NCBI GenBank assembly: GCA_000421045.1
Contig: ATWC01000028.1
Coordinates: 1 to 44,197, forward strand
Length of the DNA stretch: 44,197 nt
DNA from: Lachnospiraceae bacterium NK4A179
GTDB taxonomy: Bacteria; Bacillota; Clostridia; Lachnospirales; Lachnospiraceae
Reading direction: 5' to 3'
Shown here: positions 33,266 through 42,335 of the stretch, piece by piece
How positions within the stretch are numbered: the stretch's first letter is position 1
Layout: each line of letters opens with the position of its first letter
The notes under the pieces: model-generated
The model's database searches: none
Seen by the model: only the letters and a program-made list of their open reading frames with translations
Told to the model about the DNA's origin: nothing
Translations under genes and position numbers: made by a program

Positions 33266-33688
33266 TTATGCCAGCGCAGCACCGAGACTCTTACATTCTT
33301 CAAGGGAATCCTCACCGGGAGCACTGTTGACTATAACGCTATCACAAACAAGGCTGGCACCTGCAGCATTGCATCGATCTTCCCAGTCTCTCATCCACTG
33401 ACCGTCTCCCCAGCCGTAAGAACCGAAAAGAGCAATCTTTTTGCCTGAAAGAGCTCCCTCAACTGCAGCGAACATAGGCTCAAACGAAGACTCTTCAAGT
33501 ACCTCCGAGCCCATTGCGGGACAGCCGAAGGCTATACCATCAAATCCCGCTACCTTATCAGGTGAAAACTCATCAGGGCCGAATACACTTACCTCAGCTC
33601 CTTTGTCCTTGGCCCCTGCTTCTACCGCACTTGCCATTGCAGCTGTATTGCCTGTTCCGCTCCAAAAAACTACTGCCACTTTACTCAT
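33266..33688 (-). CDS. flavodoxin
   Basis: A 140-residue FMN electron carrier. The phosphate-binding loop reads FWSGTGNTAAMASAV (about residues 8-22), FGCPAMGSEVLEES gives the 60s loop and GSYGWGDGQWM the 90s loop with Tyr/Trp stacking residues. Short-chain (Clostridium/Megasphaera) type by length. It can replace ferredoxin when iron is scarce and could serve enzymes such as IspG. A strong promoter with an overlapping GTTAG-N6-CTAAC palindrome lies upstream, pointing to metal- or redox-responsive control. Confidence 0.95.
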   Translation of the reverse strand: MSKVAVVFWSGTGNTAAMASAVEAGAKDKGAEVSVFGPDEFSPDKVAGFDGIAFGCPAMGSEVLEESSFEPMFAAVEGALSGKKIALFGSYGWGDGQWMRDWEDRCNAAGASLVCDSVIVNSAPGEDSLEECKSLGAALA

Positions 33689-33733
33689 ATAACGATTCCT
33701 CCTAATTCTTCCCTTAATACTGAATACCTCCCC

Positions 33734-33766
33734 CTCCGATAAAGGCCATAGGCTCCTTTACCGGAG
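33734..33766 (-). other. 12-bp hairpin in the flavodoxin leader
   Basis: CTCCGGTAAAGG pairs with CCTTTATCGGAG (one G-U pair) around a 9-nt loop, about 46 nt before the start codon. There is no T run, so it is a leader structure, perhaps stabilising the mRNA. Confidence 0.6.
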
Positions 33767-33792
33767 AGAGAGGATTCGGATGATTTATTCGA

Positions 33793-33810
33793 GGTTAGGC
33801 ACGTCTAACC
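33793..33810. promoter_or_regulatory. operator-like palindrome at the flavodoxin promoter
   Basis: GGTTAG / CTAACC inverted repeat with a 6-nt centre, starting 6 nt after the -10 hexamer. It has the same half-sites, spacing and placement as the site at 11230-11245. Confidence 0.75.
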
Positions 33811-33816
33811 GTGGTT

Positions 33817-33845
33817 ATATTATCATAACCAAATATATCTGTCAA
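33817..33845 (-). promoter_or_regulatory. promoter of flavodoxin-eno
   Basis: Minus strand: perfect TTGACA (33840-33845), 17-bp spacer, TAATAT (33817-33822). The resulting leader is about 120 nt. Confidence 0.85.
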
Positions 33846-33874
33846 CATATTTTGTAAAAAAATTTTAATATCAC

Positions 33875-33912
33875 AAAAAATAAAGAGCAGAGGATAATGC
33901 TCCCTGCTCTTC
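33875..33912 (-). terminator. intrinsic terminator after ssrA
   Basis: Stem AAGAGCAG / CTGCTCTT with a run of six T on the minus strand, about 20 nt after the tmRNA 3' end. Confidence 0.8.
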
Positions 33913-33930
33913 TTTTCCGAGAATGATAAG

Positions 33931-34263
33931 TGGACCTGACGGGAGTTGAACCCGTGTCCGAAATATCCGCCCTCGCCCTTCTACTATCATAGTCTCTGGT
34001 CAGTCATTCCCTCTGCCGCAATGCCACAGACAACGTTACGGTTTCAGTAGCTTCATGGATCTGCAATACGCTCAAAGCTTTGCGCATCCGTTTCCTGCAA
34101 GTCGACGCCGTTTACTTAATGTGCAGGTGCACTAAGGACGACGCGCTGCCCTTAGGCAGCGTATGCTAAATTATCTTCAGCGTTTAGTTTAATTTTGGGT
34201 TTAACGCACTCCTGCGGATAGCTTCTTCGACTTAAGATACCCCGTCGAAACCTTTTCAGGCCC
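33931..34263 (-). ncRNA. ssrA: transfer-messenger RNA (tmRNA)
   Basis: A 333-nt RNA. The acceptor pairs GGGCCTG with CAGGTCC, followed by discriminator A; CCA is not encoded. The T-arm (GGGTTCAACTCCC) is at the 3' end and the 5' end reads GGCCTGAAAAGGTTTCGAC, as in other tmRNAs. The open tag frame ends ...KLNAEDNLAYAA before TAA, a normal hydrophobic AYAA-type degron; I cannot fix the resume codon. smpB, its protein partner, lies 55 nt upstream. A TACAAT -10 box is at 34276-34281. Confidence 0.96.
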
Positions 34264-34318
34264 ATATAAATATATATTGTATCATCTAAGATAAATATAC
34301 AAAAATAAAAAACTGTTT

Positions 34319-34786
34319 TCAACAGCGATTATTCATCTTCAGCGCTCTTTCAATATCGCGCTGTGCATCATGCTTTGCAATAGTCTCACGCTTATCGTAA
34401 TTCTTCTTACCTTTAGCAAGACCGATCTCAAGCTTTGCCCTGCCATTCTTGAAATATACCTGAAGAGGCATGATCGTCATGGTCTTTTCCGATGTGGCAC
34501 CGGCAAGCTTTCCGATCTCCGACTTGTGCATCAAAAGCTTTCGCACGCGGAGCGGATCTTTGTTGAAGATATTGCCCTGCTCGTAAGGGCTGATATTCAT
34601 TCCAACAACAAATATCTCACCGTTTTCTATCCTTACGTATGCTTCTTTTATGCTGCACTTGCCGGCACGCAGGCTCTTCACCTCTGTCCCGGCTAACGCT
34701 ATTCCGGCTTCATACTTCTCGAGGATGAAATAATCATGATATGCTTTTTTATTGTTAGCTATTAACTTTATTCCTTCGTGTTTCAT
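34319..34786 (-). CDS. smpB: SsrA-binding protein SmpB
   Basis: A 155-residue partner of tmRNA in ribosome rescue. Canonical blocks are NKKAYHDYFILEKYEAGIALAGTEVKSLR, EIFVVGMNISPYEQGN and PLRVRKLLMHKSEI. The C-terminal tail KGKKNYDKRETIAKHDAQRDIERA enters the mRNA channel. The ATG overlaps the TGA of rnr (ATGA), and tmRNA follows immediately: all three components of trans-translation quality control are adjacent. Confidence 0.98.
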   Translation of the reverse strand: MKHEGIKLIANNKKAYHDYFILEKYEAGIALAGTEVKSLRAGKCSIKEAYVRIENGEIFVVGMNISPYEQGNIFNKDPLRVRKLLMHKSEIGKLAGATSEKTMTIMPLQVYFKNGRAKLEIGLAKGKKNYDKRETIAKHDAQRDIERALKMNNRC

Positions 34787-36909
34787 TCTATGACTCCGTA
34801 ACGGCCTTTCTTTGAAGACTTCTTCTTTTTACCGGACTGTTTCATGTCATTCTTCTTTCCGGTCTTTTTACCGGCCTTCTTATCTTTCTTCTTTGATCCC
34901 TTCTTTTTCTTTTCCGAGAACTTTTTACCCGACTGTTTCTTTCCGCCCTTTGCCTTTTTCTTTTCAAGACTGTCATAAGAAGCGGCATCCGAACCTGCCA
35001 GTTCAAAATCTATTGTCTTTAGTGCCAGATCAACAGATACGACTTTTATCCTGACCGCCTGACCGAGATAATACTTTCTTCCGGTATATCTTCCTACGAT
35101 CGCATACTCTCTCTCATTATAATCATAATCATCACCGGTCATCTTGGAAATGGGCACCATTCCTTCAACGGTATTCTTAAGCTGCACATACATTCCCCAG
35201 CCTGTCACCCCATCTATGATACCGTCATATTCCTCACCTATATGATACTCCATATACTCGGCCATCTTGATCTTGTTGGCTTCTCTCTCCGCATCGACCG
35301 CACGTCTTTCCATGTCGGATGAATGCTTTGCCACAGTATCGAGTATACCCGCAAAGTGTTCCTGCGCCTTCTTATCAAGCTTTCCTTTTATCTCATCTTT
35401 CAGAATGCGGTGGATCTGAAGATCCGGATATCTTCTTATAGGCGAAGTAAAATGCGTATATTCCTTCACCGCCAGTCCGAAGTGCCCAAGACATTCGGTT
35501 GAATACTTTGCCTGCTTCATGCTGCGAAGAGACAGTGATCTGATAAGATCCTCTTCAGGTCTGCCTGCGATATTTGAAAGCATCTTCTGCAGTTCACCCG
35601 GCTTTATATCTGTGGGATCCCCCTTGATATGATAGCCGAAAGAAAAAAGCAGTTCCATAAGATCGTTCATTCTGTCGGCATCCGGAGTTTCATGCACTCT
35701 GTAAAGGAACGGAAGGCTCTGTCTGAACATGTGACCTGCAACGGTTTCATTTGCCGAAAGCATAAACTGCTCTATCATTGCCGTAGCCACATTATGCTCA
35801 TAAGGAACTATATCAACAGGTCTTCCCTTTTTATCAAGTGTGATATGACTCTCGGGAAGATCAAAATCTATGGCTCCGCGCCTTACCCTCATTGCCTTAA
35901 GGATATACGAAAGCTTTTCCATGCGTTCAAACATGGGGACCAGTTCCTTATATTCCTTTATCGTCTTTTTGTCATGATCTGCGAGTATCTTCTTTACCGC
36001 AGTGTATGTCATGCGCCTGTCAACATTTATAAGCGACTCGGCGATCTCATAATCTTTTATATTTCCGCTGCCATCAATACGCATAATGCAGCTCATGGCA
36101 AGTCTGTCTTCGCCTTCATTGAGTGAACATATACCGTTAGAAAGCTTAACGGGCAACATGGGTACCACGCGGTCTATAAGGTATACACTTGTTCCTCTCT
36201 TAAGCGCTTCCTTATCCAGCTCGCTGTTTTCTTTGACATAATGGCTCACATCTGCGATATGAACTCCGAGGATATAATCTTCGCCATCCATCTCAAGTGA
36301 AACGGCATCATCAAGATCCTTCGAATCCTCACCGTCTATCGTGACCATCTGAAGGTCCCTCAGGTCTTTTCTGCCTTTTTTATCCTTCATGGGAACCTTG
36401 AGCCTGATGCGCTTTAGTTCATCCTTAAGTTCATCCGGAAATTCTTCCGGAATACCATGACCTCTGATCACGGAAAGGATATCAACTCCGGGATCATCCG
36501 GCTTTCCGAGCACTTCGTCGATCACACCCTCAGGCCTTCTGTGATCCCCTCCGTAGCTTATAAGCTTAACGACTACCTTGTCACCGTCATGCGCACCGTT
36601 CTTCTTATCCTTTTCGATATGGATATCATCAGCAACCTTGGGATCATCAGGCACGACGTAAGCGAAACCGTTAGCTTTTCTGTATGTGCCTGTAAGTGTG
36701 GTATAGCCTCGCTCAAGTATCTTTGTAACTTTGCCTTCCATACGATGACGTCCGCCAAAGCTCGTCTTTATCTCTACTTCAACAGTATCCTTATGGAAGC
36801 CTCCCGAAAGCCCGGAATGAGGGATAAATATATCCTCATCAAGATCCTCGCATTCAACAAAGCCAAAACCTTTTCTGTTTGTTATAAGTTTTCCTGTATA
36901 TTTCTTCAT
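34783..36909 (-). CDS. rnr: ribonuclease R
   Basis: A 708-residue 3'-5' exoribonuclease that degrades structured RNA and, with SmpB/tmRNA, non-stop mRNAs. N-terminal cold-shock domains start at GKLITNRKGFGFVECEDLDEDIFIP. The RNB catalytic centre is DSKDLDDAVSLEMDGEDYILGVHIADVSHYV (about 195-230), with the Asp cluster. The S1 domain (EYDGIIDGVTGWGMYVQL) is near 605. The last 50 or so residues are a Lys-rich tail. The start at 36909 follows TGGAGATG; the longer frame enters the secG terminator. Confidence 0.97.
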   Translation of the reverse strand: MKKYTGKLITNRKGFGFVECEDLDEDIFIPHSGLSGGFHKDTVEVEIKTSFGGRHRMEGKVTKILERGYTTLTGTYRKANGFAYVVPDDPKVADDIHIEKDKKNGAHDGDKVVVKLISYGGDHRRPEGVIDEVLGKPDDPGVDILSVIRGHGIPEEFPDELKDELKRIRLKVPMKDKKGRKDLRDLQMVTIDGEDSKDLDDAVSLEMDGEDYILGVHIADVSHYVKENSELDKEALKRGTSVYLIDRVVPMLPVKLSNGICSLNEGEDRLAMSCIMRIDGSGNIKDYEIAESLINVDRRMTYTAVKKILADHDKKTIKEYKELVPMFERMEKLSYILKAMRVRRGAIDFDLPESHITLDKKGRPVDIVPYEHNVATAMIEQFMLSANETVAGHMFRQSLPFLYRVHETPDADRMNDLMELLFSFGYHIKGDPTDIKPGELQKMLSNIAGRPEEDLIRSLSLRSMKQAKYSTECLGHFGLAVKEYTHFTSPIRRYPDLQIHRILKDEIKGKLDKKAQEHFAGILDTVAKHSSDMERRAVDAEREANKIKMAEYMEYHIGEEYDGIIDGVTGWGMYVQLKNTVEGMVPISKMTGDDYDYNEREYAIVGRYTGRKYYLGQAVRIKVVSVDLALKTIDFELAGSDAASYDSLEKKKAKGGKKQSGKKFSEKKKKGSKKKDKKAGKKTGKKNDMKQSGKKKKSSKKGRYGVIE

Positions 36910-36947
36910 TACATCTCCATAAGCAACCGTATGCCGGTCACCTGTAC

Positions 36948-36976
36948 AAAAAAGCCCCGCATTTATCATGCGGGGC
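36948..36976 (-). terminator. intrinsic terminator after secG
   Basis: A perfect 9-bp stem GCCCCGCAT / ATGCGGGGC with a 5-nt loop and six T on the minus strand, between secG and rnr. Confidence 0.93.
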
Positions 36977-37005
36977 AACATCTCCTAAATCTAAGTGATC
37001 AGACT

Positions 37006-37239
37006 TCAGATAGAAGAAACATTAAGTGCAAGTGCAAGAATGAAAAATGAAACCGTAAGCACTCTTGTGATGAGCATCATCCTTCCTTCAAGTGAATGCG
37101 ACTTATTCTTATCCCAGTACGTATCGCTTGATCCTGCGAGAGCACCGAGTCCTGAATCACGCCCCTTCTGCATCAGTACAACAGCACATAAAGCGATGCA
37201 GACTATTATGAAAAGTATAACCAGAATTGTTCTTAACAT
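37006..37239 (-). CDS. secG: protein translocase subunit SecG
   Basis: A 77-residue protein with two membrane helices (about 3-22 and 53-73) separated by the family loop VLMQKGRDSGLGALAGSSDTYWDKNKSHSLEGRM. It assists SecYE during export. The start at 37239 has GGAGGAAAAC upstream; a further in-frame ATG at 37260 has no good site. Own promoter at 37277-37305. Confidence 0.94.
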   Translation of the reverse strand: MLRTILVILFIIVCIALCAVVLMQKGRDSGLGALAGSSDTYWDKNKSHSLEGRMMLITRVLTVSFFILALALNVSSI

Positions 37240-37276
37240 TATTGTTTTCCTCCAATTCAAAAACCAAACAAAAGGA

Positions 37277-37305
37277 AGTTTACCATAAACTATCAGTCAT
37301 TGCAA
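37277..37305 (-). promoter_or_regulatory. promoter of secG
   Basis: Minus strand: TTGCAA (37300-37305), 17-bp spacer, TAAACT (37277-37282), just after the murI stop. Confidence 0.5.
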
Positions 37306-37309
37306 GAAG

Positions 37310-38092
37310 TTATTTCAAATGAGCAAGAAGCATTTCATACAGATCAAGCTTATCCCTTTCCGTAACTTCACGGCCGGACTCAAAATATCTTATGCCTCTG
37401 TCCGCCGGATCGCTTAAGCGTTTCCCGGCTGTTATGTTCATCATGTTTTTCACCGTTCCTTCCGCACCGTCTATGAATGCAGTATTCTTTTCAAAGAATG
37501 GCTCCAGAACAGTTTTAAAATGATTGAAATGAGTGCAGCCAAATACAACTACTGAATAGTCCGATGCTGTTCTTTGATTTTCCGCAAAGAATCCCTCAAG
37601 AGTTTTTTCCACATACTCCTTAAGCTCGTCAGAATCAAAGTCAGCTTTTTCCGCATGCCCGACAAGCTCGGGCATTGCTAACAGATCCACAGCTCCCGCA
37701 TTGTCCACACGATCTATCAGATCATGGAGCTTCTTTTCCCTTACGGTAAGCGGTGTGGCAAGAACAAGAACATGCTTGCCTTCACACATTGCAACAGCAG
37801 GTTTTACTGCCGGCTCCACTCCGATTATGGGTATCGGGTATTTTTCCCTGAGATAAGAAGCTGCTGCCGAAGTGGCCGTATTGCAGGCTATCACCACAGC
37901 CTCCGCCCCTAAGGATATCAGAAACGAAACTGCCCTGTCGGAATACTCTTTGACCTGATCCGTCGTCTTTGTTCCGTATGGGGCATTGTCGGAATCCGCA
38001 TAATAAAGATATTCTGCATCCGGCATCAGTTCCAGTGCTTTTGCCAGCACTGTAAGCCCTCCTATGCCGGAATCAAACATTCCTATCTTCAC
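37310..38092 (-). CDS. murI: glutamate racemase
   Basis: A 260-residue cofactor-free enzyme supplying D-glutamate for peptidoglycan. It begins MKIGMFDSGIGGLTVL. The two catalytic cysteines are in ACNTATSAA (about 72) and GCTHFNHF (about 183), and SDNAPYGTK is the usual substrate loop. Its ATG overlaps the stop of the pseudouridine synthase gene (ATGA-type), so the two are coupled. Confidence 0.97.
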   Translation of the reverse strand: MKIGMFDSGIGGLTVLAKALELMPDAEYLYYADSDNAPYGTKTTDQVKEYSDRAVSFLISLGAEAVVIACNTATSAAASYLREKYPIPIIGVEPAVKPAVAMCEGKHVLVLATPLTVREKKLHDLIDRVDNAGAVDLLAMPELVGHAEKADFDSDELKEYVEKTLEGFFAENQRTASDYSVVVFGCTHFNHFKTVLEPFFEKNTAFIDGAEGTVKNMMNITAGKRLSDPADRGIRYFESGREVTERDKLDLYEMLLAHLK

Positions 38093-38937
38093 TTCTTAAC
38101 CTTCTTTTCAAGTCCCCCGGCAAGTTTATGGTGCACGGGACCGTTTGTATTGAATCTTTTCATGCCGCTTCTTGTGTTCTTAAGTTCCTTAGCAGGCATG
38201 AGATTGCTTTTATTATTCTTAATCCTCTCTTTTGCAAGAGATTTCTTTAACTTCTCAACATCTTCATCTGAAAGGATGCTGTATTCGCCCGGCTGCAGGT
38301 CACCTAAAGTGATATCTGCTATACGTATGCGCTTAAGCGCCCTTACCCTGATATTTTCCGTATTCCACATACGGCGTATCTCTCGGTTAAGTCCTTCGGT
38401 AAGGACCATACGAACCATTTTAGCGCCTATCTTTTCAACACGGCAGGGCTTTGTCTTCTTCTCTATCTCGGGAAGATAAACCCCCTTGGCCAGTTTATCT
38501 ACCATCTCCTGAGTGGGTTCTTTATCAAGATGAACGATATATTCCTTCTCATGCGCATGGCTTCCCTGCATCATCTCATGGATGAGGTCACCGTCATTTG
38601 TCATGATGAGCAGACCTTCGGAATCCTTATCAAGGCGTCCGGCATAAGTCAGTCTTTCAGGAAGATCGATATAATCCATTACCGTCTCTTCCGCATGCGG
38701 ATCATCTTCCGTTACGGTCACACCAACAGGCTTGTAAAAGGCGACTACGATCCTCTGTTCCGGTGCACCAAGCGGCTTTCCGTCAACAGTAACCTTCTCA
38801 CTGCCATCCACCAGATCTCCCAGCACAGCCGGTCTGCCGTTTATCTTAACCCGCCCGGCTTCTATGATCCTGTCAGCTTCCCTTCTGGAAGCAACACCGC
38901 ACTGAGCGAGATATTTGTTCAGTCTTATACCTGTCAC
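38089..38937 (-). CDS. 23S rRNA pseudouridine synthase, RluB/RsuA family
   Basis: A 282-residue protein. The N-terminal S4 domain is RLNKYLAQCGVASRREADRIIEAGRVKING; the catalytic domain has AGRLDKDSEGLLIMTNDG, with the catalytic Asp, and LTEGLNREIRRMW. The C-terminal 55 residues are basic (SLAKERIKNNKSN...KKVKK), probably for rRNA contact. RluB-like (23S U2605) is likely, but RsuA or RluE specificity cannot be excluded from sequence alone. It starts with GTG overlapping the lysA stop, with GAGGAT upstream. Confidence 0.92.
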   Translation of the reverse strand: MTGIRLNKYLAQCGVASRREADRIIEAGRVKINGRPAVLGDLVDGSEKVTVDGKPLGAPEQRIVVAFYKPVGVTVTEDDPHAEETVMDYIDLPERLTYAGRLDKDSEGLLIMTNDGDLIHEMMQGSHAHEKEYIVHLDKEPTQEMVDKLAKGVYLPEIEKKTKPCRVEKIGAKMVRMVLTEGLNREIRRMWNTENIRVRALKRIRIADITLGDLQPGEYSILSDEDVEKLKKSLAKERIKNNKSNLMPAKELKNTRSGMKRFNTNGPVHHKLAGGLEKKVKK

Positions 38938-40205
38938 TTTGAAAGATCCTCATATTCAGGGAAGCAATCAAGAGTTGCAAAGTAATCCGAAGGCTTTTCA
39001 GCTCTTCTGATAAGCTGCACAGAACCATCTTCCTTAAGCAGCAGCTCGGCACTCTTAAGCTTTCCGTTATAGTTATATCCCATTGCATAGCCGTGGGCAC
39101 CTGTATCATGGATAGCGATATAATCCCCGATATTGATCTTAGGGAGCATTCTGTCTATCGCGAACTTATCATTATTCTCACATAACGAGCCGGTCACATC
39201 ATACTTATGATCACAGGGTTCATTCTCTTTCCCGAGTACGGTGATGTGATGATAAGCTCCGTATATAGCCGGTCTCATAAGATTTACGGCACAGGCATCC
39301 ACACCGATATAATCCTTATAGATCTTCTTCTCGTGAAGCACCTTTGTAATCAGCATTCCGTAAGGGCCTGTCATGAAACGTCCCATCTCTGTATAGATAG
39401 AAGTATCTTCCATTCCTTCGGGAACGAGGATCTTCTCAAATGCAGCCCTGACTCCCTCACCTATTATCTTTATATCATTCGGTGTCTGCTCGGGCTTATA
39501 TGCAATGCCGACTCCGCCCGAAAGATTGATGAAGTTTATCTTAACACCGGTCTCATTCTTCACTTTGACAGCAAGCTTGAAAAGCCTCTCTGCAAGCATA
39601 GGATAATAATCGTTTGTAACAGTATTGCTCACAAGGAATGCATGAAGTCCGAATTCCTTCACTCCCTTGCTCTTAAGTATCTTGTAGCCCTCGATGAGCT
39701 GATCATCTGTCATACCGTACTTTGCATCACCGGGGTTATCCATGATACCGTTTGAAACAGTAACGATACCGCCGGGATTGTATCTGAGACTCAGTCTCTC
39801 CGGAAGCTTTCCGAGAGTCTTCTCAAGAAATGCGATATGAGAAAAATCATCCAGGTTTATTGTGGCACCTATCTTTGCCGCATATTCAAACTCTTCGGCA
39901 GGAGTATCATTTGACGAGAACATTATATTATCGCCTGTGATACCTGTTTTTTCGGCAAGCATAAGTTCTGTCTTTGATGAGCAGTCGCTTCCTACACCGT
40001 ATTCCTTCAATATCTTCATGATGAACGGATTGGGCAGAGCCTTTACTGCAAAGTATTCTCTGTAGCCTTTATTCCATGAGAATGCATCCTTAACAGCCTG
40101 TGCATTTGCTCTTATCCCCTTCTCATCATATATATGAAAGGGTGTGGGATATTTCTTAACTATCTCCTCAATCTGTTCCTTTGTTACAAAAGCTTTCTTT
40201 TCCAT
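38934..40205 (-). CDS. lysA: diaminopimelate decarboxylase
   Basis: A 423-residue PLP enzyme performing the last step of lysine synthesis. The PLP lysine is in EYFAVKALPNPFIM (about residue 50). GSDCSSKTELMLAEKTG and LSLRYNPGG belong to the barrel, NLSGGVGIAYKPEQ is the phosphate-binding loop, and DIAIHDTGAHGYAMGYNYNGKL-like sequence near the end completes the dimer site. The start at 40205 has GGAGTGAAACT upstream; the frame from 40220 lacks this site. A lone lys gene, not in a lysine operon. Confidence 0.94.
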   Translation of the reverse strand: MEKKAFVTKEQIEEIVKKYPTPFHIYDEKGIRANAQAVKDAFSWNKGYREYFAVKALPNPFIMKILKEYGVGSDCSSKTELMLAEKTGITGDNIMFSSNDTPAEEFEYAAKIGATINLDDFSHIAFLEKTLGKLPERLSLRYNPGGIVTVSNGIMDNPGDAKYGMTDDQLIEGYKILKSKGVKEFGLHAFLVSNTVTNDYYPMLAERLFKLAVKVKNETGVKINFINLSGGVGIAYKPEQTPNDIKIIGEGVRAAFEKILVPEGMEDTSIYTEMGRFMTGPYGMLITKVLHEKKIYKDYIGVDACAVNLMRPAIYGAYHHITVLGKENEPCDHKYDVTGSLCENNDKFAIDRMLPKINIGDYIAIHDTGAHGYAMGYNYNGKLKSAELLLKEDGSVQLIRRAEKPSDYFATLDCFPEYEDLSK

Positions 40206-40259
40206 AGTTTCACTCCTCAAATAATAAATTTAGCAATAAATTAATTCAGCATTACTCTT

Positions 40260-40931
40260 TCAATCGTTTATCTGCCAGTCAACAGGCTGCACTCCATGTT
40301 CTTCAAGGAACGCATTGGCTCTGCTGAAGTGTCTGCATCCGAAGAAACCTCTGTATGCCGAAAGCGGGCTTGGATGCGGAGCCTTAAGTATCAGATGTTT
40401 GGGATTATCTAACATCTCGCTCTTCCTTCCTGCGGGTGCTCCCCACAGCAGGAATACTATCGGCCGGTCTTCCTTATTTACCTGCTTTATCACTGCATCC
40501 GTGAACTTTTCCCAGCCTATGCCTCTGTGTGACATGGACTCGTGGGCTCTTACGGTAAGGACCGTGTTTAACAGCAATACTCCCTGCTTCGCCCATTTCG
40601 TCAGGTCCCCGGATTTTGGTATCTCACATCCCAGATCATCATGAAGTTCCTGATAAATGTTTACTAACGAGGGTGGCGGAGCCTCCGGCTTCTTAACCGA
40701 GAAGCACAGACCATGCGCCTGTCCTTCGTTTATATACGGATCCTGTCCCAATATAACTACCTTCACTTCATGAAGCGGGGTCAGATGAAACGCATTGAAT
40801 ATATCTTCGGCAGGCGGATATACCCTTGTGGTGTGATATTCCTTTACTACCCTCTGATACAGCTCTTTATAGTATGGTTTTTGAAATTCTTCAGACAGCG
40901 CCTGCTGCCATTCTCCGGATATTGGAGGCAC
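40260..40931 (-). CDS. ung: uracil-DNA glycosylase (family 1)
   Basis: A 223-residue base-excision-repair enzyme. The water-activating motif is VVILGQDPYINEGQAHGL (Asp about residue 65), GVLLLNTVLTVRAHESMSH follows, and the DNA-intercalation loop is HPSPLSAYRGFFGCRHFSRAN with catalytic His. The frame opens at a GTG (40931), limited upstream by an in-frame stop at the end of hisF. The ribosome site is weak. Length normal. Confidence 0.96.
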   Translation of the reverse strand: MPPISGEWQQALSEEFQKPYYKELYQRVVKEYHTTRVYPPAEDIFNAFHLTPLHEVKVVILGQDPYINEGQAHGLCFSVKKPEAPPPSLVNIYQELHDDLGCEIPKSGDLTKWAKQGVLLLNTVLTVRAHESMSHRGIGWEKFTDAVIKQVNKEDRPIVFLLWGAPAGRKSEMLDNPKHLILKAPHPSPLSAYRGFFGCRHFSRANAFLEEHGVQPVDWQIND

Positions 40932-40949
40932 GTTCGTACTGCCGGTGCA

Positions 40950-41711
40950 TCAGATTCTCACCGGAACCCCCTTTCCGTCCAGATATTCTTTCACTTCCCT
41001 TATCTCAAGTTCCTTGAAATGGAAGAGCGATGCAGCGAGTGCTGCATCAGCACCGCCTTCTGTCAGTGCATCATAAAAATGTCCGCAGGTACCGGCTCCT
41101 CCTGATGCTATAACAGGTATCTTAACGCATTCGGAAACTGCCTTCGTAAGTTCTATATCATAACCTGCTTTTGTGCCGTCACAGTCCATTGATGTGAGAA
41201 GTATCTCGCCTGCGCCTAATCTTTCAGCCTGCGCAACCCACTCTATTGCATCTATTCCCATATCGACACGTCCGCCGTTTTTATAGATATTCCATCCGCT
41301 TCCGTCAGCTCTTCTCTTGGCATCCACCGCAAGCACAACACACTGTGAGCCGAACTTATCTGCCGCCTCCGAAATAAGAGACGGATTCATTATAGCCGCT
41401 GAGTTGACTGCAACTTTATCGGCGCCTTCTCTTAAAAGCTTTCTGAAATCGTCAGTACTCCTTATGCCGCCGCCTACAGTGAAAGGTATAAATACCTGCT
41501 CCGCAACCCTTCGAACCATATCGACAACGGTATCACGTCCATCACTTGATGCGGTGATATCAAGAAAGACCAGCTCATCGGCACCTGCTTTGTCATATGC
41601 CTTGGCTGCCTCGACCGGATCACCCGCATCTATCAGATTTACAAACTGTATTCCCTTTACGACCCTGCCTTTGTTTACATCCAGACAGGGGATTATCCTT
41701 TTTGTGTGCAT
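40950..41711 (-). CDS. hisF: imidazole glycerol phosphate synthase cyclase subunit
   Basis: A 253-residue TIM barrel that cyclises PRFAR with ammonia from HisH. It starts [17 protein letters not shown] (catalytic Asp11-type), FTVGGGIRS and [10 protein letters not shown] are phosphate-binding strands, and [17 protein letters not shown] contains the second catalytic Asp. It follows hisH by 9 nt; no other histidine gene is in the window. Confidence 0.97.
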   Translation of the reverse strand: MHTKRIIPCLDVNKGRVVKGIQFVNLIDAGDPVEAAKAYDKAGADELVFLDITASSDGRDTVVDMVRRVAEQVFIPFTVGGGIRSTDDFRKLLREGADKVAVNSAAIMNPSLISEAADKFGSQCVVLAVDAKRRADGSGWNIYKNGGRVDMGIDAIEWVAQAERLGAGEILLTSMDCDGTKAGYDIELTKAVSECVKIPVIASGGAGTCGHFYDALTEGGADAALAASLFHFKELEIREVKEYLDGKGVPVRI

Positions 41712-41720
41712 CTTTTTTTC

Positions 41721-42326
41721 CTATATCCGCATAAAGTTTTCGAGTATATGAAGTCCTGTATCAGAGCTCTTCTCCGGGTGGAACTGCGTTGCAAATACAT
41801 TGTCCTTTTCAACAGAGGCATGTATATGTGCACCGTATTCCGTTGAAGATGTGACTATATTTGTATCAGACGCCTCCAGATAAAAGGAATGAACGAAATA
41901 TACATACGATCCTTCATCTATCCCTTTAAGAAGCCTTGAACTGTTTTCAAGATGGAGTGAATTCCATCCGATCTGCGGAACCTTTAAATTATCTGAAGCA
42001 GGTATTCTTTTGATCTTTCCTCCGAATATCGAAAGACCGGGAACACCTTCCGATTCCTCACTGCTTTCAAATAACAGCTGAAGTCCTACACATATAGCAA
42101 GAAAAGGCGTACCGGAAGATGCTATTTCCTTTATCACGGGAACCAATCCGTATCTTTCCAGGTTTCCCATCGCATCCCCGAATACTCCTACTCCGGGAAG
42201 CACTACCCTTTCTGCCTTTCTTATCTTCTCGGGATCGGATGTTACTTCCGCATCTGCTCCGAGATACTTAAGCGCCTTCTCTACGCTTTTGATATTACCT
42301 GCATCGTAATCTATGATGGCTATCAT
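41721..42326 (-). CDS. hisH: imidazole glycerol phosphate synthase glutaminase subunit
   Basis: About 201 residues; class I glutamine amidotransferase that feeds ammonia to HisF. MIAIIDYDAGNIKSVEKAL at the start, LPGVGVFGDAM for the oxyanion strand, AICVGLQLLFESSEE with the nucleophilic Cys (G-V in place of the commoner G-M after Cys), and TQFHPEKSSDTG with the catalytic His-x-Glu. The start at 42326 follows AGGAG, which overlaps the stop of the upstream gene. Confidence 0.96.
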   Translation of the reverse strand: MIAIIDYDAGNIKSVEKALKYLGADAEVTSDPEKIRKAERVVLPGVGVFGDAMGNLERYGLVPVIKEIASSGTPFLAICVGLQLLFESSEESEGVPGLSIFGGKIKRIPASDNLKVPQIGWNSLHLENSSRLLKGIDEGSYVYFVHSFYLEASDTNIVTSSTEYGAHIHASVEKDNVFATQFHPEKSSDTGLHILENFMRI

Positions 42327-42335
42327 TAACAACTC

